This document shows positions 15,001 through 27,000 of a stretch of DNA of 64,000 bases, one piece after another. The DNA is from Andrena cerasifolii (taxonomy: Eukaryota > Arthropoda > Insecta > Hymenoptera > Andrenidae). The notes beneath the pieces are model-generated. The model made no database searches. It was not told the origin of the DNA and saw nothing but the letters and a program-made list of their open reading frames with translations. Location: positions 3,782,001-3,846,000 of the forward strand of contig NC_135123.1 of assembly GCF_050908995.1 (NCBI RefSeq), in the 5' to 3' direction. Within the stretch, counting starts at the first letter, position 1. Each line of letters begins with the position of its first letter. The position numbers and the translations under genes are program-made.

Positions 15001-18000
15001 GGTGTCCTCCTCCGATTGCTTTTGTTTTTGGATGTGTTTTAGAGGACGGAAAAATAAGTAATGCGTCTTTATATTTTAGCCCCTTTGCATGTTTAGGGGA
15101 TGAAACCACCCCTCAAAGTTCATAAGAAAAGGTGCAAAAGTTCCTATTGTTAGTTTAAAGAATATTTTTGCGTCGAATGTTGCGTCCACGGAGCGTTTCC
15201 TGGTTGGCAGGGCCAGCGGAACCCATTATACAAATGATGCGCCGCATGAGGGCGCCAGCCGAAGGGGGCGCTAAAAAAAAATATCGCACGCTTATTCATA
15301 AAGGAATTCAACTCCCACATAAACAAAATGTAAATGTAATTCTTTTTTGTACTCCGTAAAGGCAATACATATTAAATAGAAAACAGATGGAAAACTTTGG
15401 GACGCCAAAAATCTTGCATAAGGGCACCAACCATCCCCGTGTCGGCCCTGCTCGTTGGCCAAGTTTGTAGGTTTATCAATACAGAGAATATTCACAGTAA
15501 CTCAACTATATTCTATTCAACACACTACAGAACGATAACTAATAGTTTAAACAATATGGGTTTTTATAATCTCAGTATGTCTATTCACTATGGCGCTCGG
15601 TATAAGAGTGACAGAGGTCGATATCATTATCGTCGTTGGGTTGGGGAAGTCCGACCATCTTCTCTCTTCGGATGCGAGCACCAGCAGGTCATGAATACTG
15701 TTAGGCACGGTGCTCACACCAATATTATGACATTGTGTTGAATAAAACTTGATATAAATTTCATTTTCGTCATAACTCGCTGTATGGACGATATTCTTGT
15801 CGTCAATACCCCCCCGCCTTACGTAATTTAAGGACGACTCCTTATTGATCAAGGATTCATTGGTATTTCACACAACCGTAATTGGCGAATTCTGCGTGCG
15901 TCTCCGAGCGATCGGGGTATGGCGGATTACTTGTCAGCAACAATAAAGCGCAATAGGACATGTTTATGAGACAAAAAATGTTTCTTTCGTCCGATGTCCC
16001 ATGCCATAAACGTTTTCTCAGAGAATGACCGATACTATGACCTCCTACATTGACCTTCCCTCCTGGGGCACCCTGTATAACAGAATGAATCTGGAAACTG
16101 AAACGGACTGTAGCTTTTTTTTACAAGATTGCAACAATAATTGATAGAGGACAATCTTGCTGTGATTAGTAAATTTTACTTTACCACGTCCACATTTATT
16201 TAAAAAAATGGACCGATGTACATAACTGTGACGTGCAACCACGTTATTTAAAAATGGAATCGTATACATGCTTTCAAATTGGCAAACTGCATTTTAAGTT
16301 TTATGCATAACTCGGTTGCCGCGTGCGCAATGTGTCTTATGAGGAAGCGTAATGGATGGAAATTTTTAAACGGTAAAATTTGACAATCGGAGTTCTGACT
16401 AATGCTATTTTCGTTTGGCTTGCAATTAGTCATCTTTATGTTGTTATGGGTTTCGTTTAATCCCTAGGTGTGTCGTTTCAATAATGAATCAAACCCTTTT
16501 AAGTTTTTCCAGTTATTGAAAGTATGGCTGCTCCAGTTGAGTTCAATGAGGATGTTTCTTATAATATATTACTGCAACAGCTTCTGAATTTTATGCATTC
16601 TACAAACACTGTGAACATACATGAGCTTTCTTTTTGCTAAAGCTATCGCGATAATATTCGATAGGCAGGATAAACTGACACTTCGTTTAAGTATCACATT
16701 TAAGTACCATCAAGTACGGACGACGTACAAACATGACTGTACATCGTAAGTACCTAGGTACGGCGCGGTAAATGTAATACTGAACCTTTGTCTCGGATGA
16801 GATGTTTAAATATCTATTGCAATAAAATCAGTTTCTGACATAGAATACGAAATGTCTCGGGATGTATCAATTTTTCGATGCCTACGGCTTAACATACAAC
16901 CTGCAGAGTGTCCCAAAAATGTTAGAGTTCCTTGACTGGAATGACTCGTGGGGTGATTTGAAAACGGAGTTGGGCATTAACTAAATAAAAAATTATTCAA
17001 GTAAGGATCAAATAAAAGTTACTTTAGCGTTAGATTATTCGACGAATAAAGTTATTTTTTTATTCGATGAGAATTTATTCGACGAACAAAGTTAATTTTT
17101 TTATTCGACGAAAATTTATTTGACGAATAAAGTTAATTTTTTTATTCGTCGAGAGTTTCAACTTCAGCGTCGAATAAATTTTTTAACTTTAACTGTAACT
17201 AACTGTAACTGTAACTTTAACTTTATTCGACGGTGTATTCGGCGTCGAATAATTTTCTGGCAAGCGTTCGAACCGTCGAGGACAAAGAGGCCGCGATGCT
17301 AGCGCGATGCAGTCGCTGCTCGTTTATCTGTGCACACTTGCGTAGCGCAGTCGCGATGCAACAGCGATACAAATATGACGCGGTGTTCGGAACGATGGAG
17401 CTGCAGTGATGGAGGGGGAAACATCTACAGGAGCGGTGGTAATGTGGGCGTGACTGACGCAGGCGCAGTTCATGCACACATTACCACCGCTCCTGTAGGT
17501 GTTTCCCCCTCCATCGGTGCAGCCGAATTCCTCCGAACTCTGCCGAACACTGGGTGGACGCTTAGTCGCGCGACTGTATCACTGCAAAAAGTCGCCGTGT
17601 GCATAGGCCCTAAGGCCTGGCGCTCACGTTACAATGTACCTAGTATCGCCCGATGACGAAAGTTTAAATCTTCATCAGTTTTATCCTACCTTTTTGCAAA
17701 TAGTACCAATGCATCGTAGAAGTCTTCCTGGCGAAAATAAGCCTAAGCGCGACGTAAATGGCACTAGTTTTAACAGTATCGAATTTTAATACACTATCCT
17801 GAAGAGTGGCACATATTATTGTTACAACCACTTAGTTCAATTATATAGGTCGTGCTTAGGCTTATTTTCGCCAAGAAGACTTCAACAATCCATTGATTTT
17901 ATTTTCAACTCGGGTTAACTTTATTCGACACATTTACGAATAATTTTTTTAACTTTTATTCGTTATTCGAGATTTTATTTAAATAAAATTTTTGCCCATC

Positions 18001-21000
18001 TCTGTTCGAAACATCTTTTCCCCTGGCGAAAATGATCTAAAACGATCTAAAAATGATCTAAAGAGGTCTAGAAGATCTAGAACAGAGTTTAGGCCTAATA
18101 GTTAACGAAGAATTTCGCTTCGTTTCTTGAAAATTTACTTTACTTTCTATTAGGACTAGTCAAGGTCAACACTTTTTTACTCAGTATTCAATATTCTTCG
18201 ATACTTTGACATAAAACAGGGGTGCACAGGGAGCCGTTTTTAGCGCCTAGCTGCGAGCAACCCGCCTGTGCCGTTGCTAAGGTTAGAATCGGTGAGGCGA
18301 ACTGCAGTAGTGTACGTGAATTTGGTATGACTTGAACTCAGCTACATATACTTACGTTACGAGCCTACGAGCACGCACGTACACTACTGCAGCTTTCCTC
18401 ACCGATTCTAACCATAGCAACGGGACAGGCGGGTTGCTCGCAGCTAGGCGCTCAAAACGGCTCCCTGTGCACCCCTGGCATAAAAGATATAGCATTTCAA
18501 GTAAAATAACGAAGTTGACCTTGAAATCTCCGAAACGTCTTCACCTATACAAAAAAGTACACGCACTACATAATCTGCTCCTCCTCCAAACCATGCAACT
18601 CTTGCGTAAACATTTTTTCGTACAACGCATTATTTAGAAGTTACTCGAGGTGTGCAAGTTGCATGGTCCACCTTGTATATTTATACACAGAATAGTGAGA
18701 AGGCTCCATTTATTTATATAAAATAAGTACATGGTTCTTCTTGTAAAATATGGTCAAGCAAAGTCAAAACTCACTAATTTTCTTTATCCTCGTGTAGAAA
18801 TAAAGCTATACATTGCCTGATCCAGTTTCTAGAGTCACGCTGCATGGGTTCGTTCTTTCGTCGACATTTGGGCGCTTTACACATGCGCTCAAAAGTCGAC
18901 GATTGCCTGCCACATACCGGCATGCACGCAAAACTGTTGGTGTGATGTAAATTTCTCTGTACATACGTCGAAACTTGAGTGAAGTAGGAACGCCGTGATT
19001 TGTAGACGCAAGAATCACGCTTTTGTGTCGGTGTAGGAGTGAAGGAAAGAGTGCACGCAAGAACGTACTAATTCTAAATAGGCAGCGGGTTTGAGATTCG
19101 GGCTCGATTTCTTTCGGTCGACTGCGTCGACTCCAGAATTATTTTGGTTGTACAGGGTCATCATTTAATCTTGCAACCTGCGCTCGGGCGAACAGGTAAA
19201 ATGGCAACAGCGCCTCACAAACACATTCCACTACAACCATGCCCCGGCCCGGCGTTCGGAGGGCAGCCAGCGACCGCTGGACAGCAGTGATGCCCGAGCT
19301 TCGAAAATTTTAGGATGGTCTCTTTCAAATTAACGTCGCAAAGAGCTACAGTAATCGCCCGTTATGAGTTCGTCGAACGAGGCTGGCGGCGGTCTCATAG
19401 TCTGTGATGCCAGATCGGGGACGGGTTCCCTCGAGAATTTCCCCCACCTCGCGCGTACTACGCCGGAGCAGCGTGTCCGTGAGCTCGGCGCTTCGGAGTC
19501 TGACTCACGGACACGCAGCTCCGGCGTAGCGTGCGCGAGGTGGGGGAAATTCTCGAGGGAACCCGTCCCCGATCTGGCATCACAGCTCATAGTGGCTTGC
19601 GGACATGGTTCCGCGAGGCCAGTGGCGTGAGTGAGAGAACCGGACAACGAGCGAGAGGACACGAAGTTGCCGTCGGGTACGAAAGAGAGAAAGCATGATA
19701 CTTTGTCTCGCTCCGTCTCTCAGCTCGAGCTTGGGCTCGACCCGCGCGCGGGCCCGTTCAGCTGAAAGACGGAGCGAGACAAAGTATCATGCTTTCTCTC
19801 TTTCGTACCCGACGGCAACTTCGTGTCGACGCTATCGTGTCCCCTCGCTCGTTGTCCGGTTCTCTCGCTCTCGTCCGCGGGCTTCCAAGAAATGGTGGGG
19901 ATAGTTGCCGGACTCTCAACGGGCGGAAAAACGGACTCATAACGGGTGATTACTGTACAGGATTCTGAGGTGCGAGTGGTAAACCGATCATAAAAGCGGA
20001 GCGCACGGCTCGCTTACCTGGGCCGGGAAATTCCGAATAGCTCTTTGCGACGTTAATTTGAAAGAGAACATCCTAAAATTTCGGAGCTCGGGCATCACTG
20101 CTGTCCAGCGGTCGCTGGCAGCTCTCCGCTGGGCCGGTGCATGGTTGTAGTGGAATGCGTCCTTGAGGCGCTGTTGCCATTTTACCTGTTCGCCCGAGCG
20201 CAGGTTGCAAGATTAAATGATGACCCTGTACTATTGCGAGATGAGAAGATGCAAGACTACCCACAAGCTGAAATGTCACAGGGGCAAGGGGAATCGCCCG
20301 CTCGCGTCAACGTATCCCCTCCAACACAGTTCGTCCCGTGACGAAGAACGCAAACGAAACCAATCGCAACAATCCGCGGATATGGACAGCCGCTAAGAAC
20401 CGAAAAGCAGGACTTCTTGGAGGGGATAAGGTGGAGCGAGCGGGCGATTCCCCTTGCCCCTGTGACATTTCAGCTTCTGGGTAGTCTTGCTTCTTTTCAT
20501 CTCGCAATAGTATATACTTCCGAATGGCCCCACCAGTGTTGCCGGGAAAATGTGTTCCTGGGCAAACTATTCTTACTGGATAGGGGACTGGGAACACGCC
20601 ACGCATACGCGTGATGACGCCGAAACATCTGTTTTTCCGAAGCTACTTTTAATTCACCTGAAGGTGCTACAAATTATGAAAATAGTGTATAACTCAAAAA
20701 ACGACTTTAAAATCGTACAGTTAATAAATTAATGTTAATTTATATAATAGTAGATAGCAACGTACATAGAAATTTGCATTACACCAGCACTTTTGCATGC
20801 ACGCCGGCAGGTGACACGCAATCGTCGGCGTTTGAGCGTACGTGTGAAGAGCTCTAATCAAACCGATGAAAGCAATTTGTAGGATTTGAAAAGTATGCTA
20901 CCGACCACACCAAGTGACAACACTATCGCTAATTGGCAATGATTTATACGCGTGCTAGTCGTGTGTTTGCTTTATCGTTAATTCCACGCTATCGCCTTCC

Positions 21001-24000
21001 GCGCAAACCAACCGTGTTTCTGAGCTTGATCAAGGAGGAAACTCCGAGCACGATGTTTGATATCGCTTCACGGTGTTTGCTTTGTCAAGTCAGGAGTTCA
21101 GGCTGGGCACACATCAGCACTGTTCCGGCATGCCAGTGCCCGGTGGTAAGAAGAAGAGGGGCGTAGAGGATCTCTTCTTCTCACCATACATACTCTGGCA
21201 CGGAACTGACGCGGAGCTGATAAGTGCGGCCAGATCTTTAACCGGCAATCCTCGAGAATGAACCCATTAATGCTTTATACTCGTCAGAATCCAGGTGGAA
21301 CACAACTGGCTGTTTATAGGCGCGAAATTGTGAAGAGATCTAGGAACCGTCGCTCTAGAATCATGCCTAACGTGTGCGAGATTTTATTATAAATTTTGCT
21401 CTTACCTAATGGGAGAGGACTTGTCATATTGTATACGAGCGGCACGTTTCCGTCGATTGTCCCGTGACGTGGCCCGAACCAAACAGATTGTGAACCTACA
21501 TGATAAAGAGGAACTTTTGTTGTTGTATTGCAGATTAGATATGTGCAGGAGGCAATACGCGAATGACGTGTGCAATAGAGGAACCGCAGGTACGTCTCTC
21601 GGGTTTAAACGAACAACAAAACAGAACACGAAATTGACGAGCGAAGTTTTATCTTTCAAGCTCTACTTATGTGCACTGCTCTATGAAAGTTTGGTCTTTC
21701 TTTCCATTCTCAAATCTCTTTCACTGCAACTCCACGTGAACGGATCTAAAATGCATACACCCCGTACGAATGACATCGTTAAGGCTTTCGTGGCCCAGGT
21801 TCTTGCAGTTGGTACTGTTTGAAGCTTCCAGGTATCGAACTTGTCCTTCTGGAAGTATGTTCTAACGTTTCACCAACATCACGTCTGACTTTCTCGGGAT
21901 GAAGAATATACTGATAAGTAGCCACGAAACATTAGAATCATTTCGGCAAAAGGACATAGCTTGCACTCGGAAGTCTGGAACATTATAAGTATGGGCTGTC
22001 CACAGAATCCTGGTCTAACAATAAGCTATGCACACGCGTAACACTCATTAAAATAAAGGACAAATTTTATGGTCCCCTGGTGCGACTGATATTATACGCC
22101 CTGATAGCCAGATCTGGACAGCAGAATCTGACGTCAGAACTGCAGCAGTCTGTGTCCGCATTTGGCTGCGTTGTGATGTGCAGAGCCTGAGGTGCTGTGC
22201 CTGATGTCAGATGGACAGCAGATCGACAGCAGATTTCACCGTCTGTTAGGCACAGCAACAGCGCCATCTGAGGTCCAGAATTACCAAGCAATTGCCTACA
22301 GATGGCGCTGTTACTGTGCCTAGCAGACGGCGAAATCAGCTGTCGATCTGCTGTCCATCTGACATCAGGCACTGCACCTCAGGCTCTGCACATCAGAACG
22401 CAGCCAAATGCGGACACAGACTGCTGCAGTTCTGACGTCAGATTCTGCTGTCCAGATCTGGCTATCAGGGCGTATTTATGATTTTCGAGTAACTTGATAC
22501 CAGAATACTTTATGAGGAGAATAAAAAATTATCAAAATCTCAAATCTGTGCCTCGTATTAATTCTTGGTCCCGATACTTTTCGCATAGATGTTAAACAAT
22601 ACTAACAGTTTATAGATGAGATAAGTGTCAATACTATTATAAATGTATGAAATCTCGTAAACAGAATGCAATCGTTATAACATAAGCAGTTGTATTACTA
22701 AGTATGTAAATAGAACTTCAAATAATCCGCAATTCTTACAATACTTGTGATTAAAATTCGTGGATGCCTAATTAATAAACTATGTTCCTGATATATTAAC
22801 AACGAAGGAGAGAGTAAATCATTAACACGCATATTTCGTAATATTACATACATATATTTGGAAAAGTAGGAAGATGTAATATTTGTAACATTATCAAGAG
22901 TACATTTATGATGATATCGACAGTAACTCATTTTGTGGTACCAGTATCGATTAGCACATGTTCCTAGGAAATGTGTCGGTACCAAAACTTGATATGAAGA
23001 TGCATATGTATTAATATTTTAGTACAGAATTACTTAGATATAAAACGTAACTTGGTAACCATTGCTACTTAAATTCATACTGCCTAACAACTTTTCTATT
23101 TGTTTTGATGAGTATTGCACGCACGAGGGCCCTGTACTTTAAACGATTACGCGTCGCCGTCGCTTTTCTCTTCACTTATATTTCCCCCCTTTTTACTTTC
23201 TTACTATGGCAGCTTGTACAAGTTCTTCATTCTGTGTCTTTCAATGTCACCGCAAGGCGCAAATGGCAGGGATGAACACAGCGATCGGAGCTTCCTTGAG
23301 CTGAATGTAAACATTCTGCCCGGCTTGGTCACGCGTGTTTTCCTGTTTCCGAACCTCACCTCTCTTACAATTAGTCTGTGGGTTACAAGTTTGCCTCTCC
23401 CTCCTCTTTTTCTCTCTATCTTTCTCGTGTCTCACACTGATCGCACGAACGAGAACGAAAGTGGTCCATTGTATTTGACCTGAAACGGCACCTTTCCGGG
23501 CGCGAGACTTTTCCCTTTTAAATCTTCCCTGCTCGGCTCTCTGCGCAGTGGCTACTGTGCCGCAGTGTCTGCTCATGTCTGTTGCATACACATGTAAACA
23601 CGCCCTTGGCATATATATAATCGTTCGCCTATAATCATTTATGTGTCTGTGCATTATATCGTGATACTCTGTCGGATTAATCGTGTGTGTTCTCGTGTCA
23701 TCTTATTATGTACTTTAAGAATATCTGGGAAACGTTCGTTCTTCTGTCACTTCTACAGTCTATTTGTTCCCTTCTGAATTACTTATGTCTTTTCTTTGTC
23801 TTTGGCTGCATTTCTGATAAGGACCGTGATCGGTAAGTTTTTAGATCGAAACAACTGAAGGAACGTTGAGAAACAGAATAATATTGAAACGATAGATATC
23901 ACGAGGGAATTACTGTACCTCGCGTTGGAATTGTTAGGGGGAAATGTTCTAAACCGATTTCACGATAGACGATGGTTTCAGTGTTTCAAGGGCTTCAGTT

Positions 24001-27000
24001 AACTGATGAACGCTTAATTAACACCAGATGCATGCTGCCTATTACAGTTCTGATCGACCAGCTTTGCGCAATGAGAAAAGTATTTAGTGAACCAAATTAA
24101 TCCTACTATTAGGTGTCTGTTACAATCGGCAACTTAACGGGGTACATACGTGTCTTCATTTTTGAGAATGAACAGAATTCTTTTATTGAATGATGGTACA
24201 ATTTTATCTCATCATGTGTAACTTTAATTTCCATCGTAATGATTTAACACTAATAAATATTGAAATTAATCTATGTATTATACGACATTTGTTGCTATTC
24301 ACAAATTTTATTCTTTGCCGTTTTATGGGTATTTTATTTATCCTGTTTGTGTATAAATCTGCAACTTTCAACTGAAAATAGACAATTACTATATTCATTA
24401 ATTTTATTGTTGGTATTAACTTTGCAACAATCAGTGGCGGATTTAACAGGGCGGCCGATGAGCGGTTGCCGCCTGGGCCCCTGCCTAGAAGGCCTCCTAG
24501 GGCCCAATCTTTAAAAAAAAGTATGAATTTATCCAAACTATATTTTTTTCTGTACCACTACACTGAGACCGTTTTTAGTAAACTACCTCTTCGTTTTCCT
24601 GGAAAAACGGGTCCCTCCAGAAGTCCCCGTAGGGCCCCATCCTTAAAAAAAAATTATGATCCTATCCAAACTATATTTTTTTCTGTACCACTACACTGAG
24701 ACCGTTTTTAGTAAACTACCTCTTCATTTTCGAGGAAAACGGGGTCCCTCCAGAAGTCCCCGTAGGGCCCCATCCTTAAAAAAAATTATGATCTTATCCA
24801 AACTATATTTTTTTCAGTACCACTACACTGAGACCGTTTTTAGTAAACTACCTCTTCGTTTTCCTGGAAAAACGGGTCCCTCCAGAAATCCCCGTAGGGC
24901 CCCATCCTTAAAAAAATTATGATCCTATCCAAACTATATTTTTTTCTGTACCACTACACTGAGACCGTTTTTAGTAAACTACCTCTTCATTTTCGAGGAA
25001 AACGGGGTCCCTCCAGAAGTCCCCGTAGGGCCCCATCCTTAAAAAAAATTATGATCTTATCCAAACTATATTTTTTTCAGTACCACTACACTGAGACCGT
25101 TTTTAGTAAACTACCTCTTCGTTTTCCTGGAAAAACGGGTCCCTCCAGAAATCCCCGTAGGGCCCCATCCTTAAAAAAATTATGATCTTCTCCAAACTAT
25201 ATTTTTTTCACTACCACTACATTGAGACCGTTTTTAGTAAACTACCTCTTCATTTTCCAGGAAAATGGGGTCCCTCCAAAAGTCCCCGTAGGGCCCCATC
25301 CTTAAAAAAAATTATGATCTTATCCAAACTGTATTTTTTTCAGTACTACTACTCTTAGCCCGCTTTTAGTAAACTACCTCTCCATTTTCCCAAAAAAAAT
25401 GGGCCCCTCGGAACGTGTGCCACCTGGGCCTTTTTTCTTAAATCCGCCACTGGCAACAATACAGATCGATAATAATCTGATGATACCAAGCGTGAGAATA
25501 TGGTGAATGAATAATTATTTGCCAACCCACATCATGAAGGCACTTTTTTTAAGTCGCGATTATTACATTACCTCCGTACTAATTTGATATAGCGAAATCA
25601 TTATCTGATTCAGGAGACAATGCATCATTAGCCTTATGAACTAATAATTTTTTGTAATTACTCATTAATACGTATCTAATATTGGTGTTACATAAAATTA
25701 CGTACAGTTGGTTGTGACTGGAACATAGATTTCTTTTCGTCACATAACGTTGATAAAGTGGATTATAAAGATTGTAAACATAATTTCTCGAATCTGTCGC
25801 TGTACTCTTTACTTGCGAGTACCTACTCTATGTTGCTTTTCATAAAAAATCTCTGTTTCTCTGAAAAACTTGTTTGTATTTGCAGTAGTTTTCACGATAC
25901 CATCGCAGAGAATGCAATTTTCAAAAATGGTTTATGTTTTAAACTTGAGTCATGATAATTTTTTTTCGTAGTTCTTAATAACACATTATTACTTCTTCAA
26001 AAAAGAAATACCCCACAACAAGGTATATTTTATGCAAGCCAAGTATTCTTATTTTCTCAAAATTGGAGACGCGTTCACATATATATGGTTGCTCTGGTAA
26101 TAAATTAAAATCGCTAGGTGTATAGCTTATTAGTCTAAATTGAGTAACAAATTTAGTAGCGGCATTAACATTTCTATTAATATTCGTATAATACTTTATA
26201 CGTACTCTAAGGCAGCACAAATTAACCCGTATGCATCTATCTAGGTTTCGCGTACGTGGGTGGAGCCTGTGTCGTAAATAAGCGTCTCGAAAAGGTGAAT
26301 TCGGTCGCTATCATCGAGGACACCGGCGGATTTAGTGGAATTATTGTTGCTGCCCACGAAGTCGGTCATTTGTAAGTTATTACCTAAATGTACTTTAAAT
26401 CAGTGTTTCAATAGATCACTGTTTGCACATATTTTGTTATACACGAGAAAGAAGTACTGCTGGGAGCTAAAGAGACTGCACCCGGAAGGAATAGAGGTCC
26501 TATTAGCCATAGCTTTCACTGTGCTGTGTTGTGTATGTATAATAATTGAATAAAACCTATACTCCATGTCATTTAAGAAGGAACCTGCCGACCGACGAGT
26601 TTAGACCGGTTCTGCGCAGGTTGACGCTCATTGGTGCCGGGAGAAGCCACTATTGGCTGTACCCCCACCAACGCTTTTTCGGAGCCAATGAGCTCATTCT
26701 ACATGCGCAAAACGGGTTCGTTCTTAAATGACTCGGAGTATACAAAGAGTTTCATTTATTATCCAGCACATTATCTCAGCTCACATTCGAGCCGCACAAG
26801 ATTTGACCTTGTGGCTTACACTCACTAATTACTTTAAATTCGGGCTACATATTAATTAATTAGCAAACATAATTTATATGAAATTTCAGCATCCTAGCTG
26901 GAACAGATTGCCAGAGATTATCATTGTTTTTAAAAATCCAGTAAAATTGCATATTTACCATCATCTCACTCTCGATATTTTGACTCGACTTCGAGCCAAC

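Noticed and set aside
19330..19940. Frames of 88-110 codons on both strands
   Set aside because: They read through the arms of GC-rich hairpins; the plus and minus peptides mirror each other.
23115..23654. Opposed 122- and 135-codon frames
   Set aside because: Shadows of a pyrimidine-rich stretch on both strands; no conserved motif.
24466..25185. Chained 77-88 codon frames with identical peptides
   Set aside because: They follow the 132-bp tandem unit (44 codons) inside a hAT element; identity reflects unit amplification, not a protein repeat gene.
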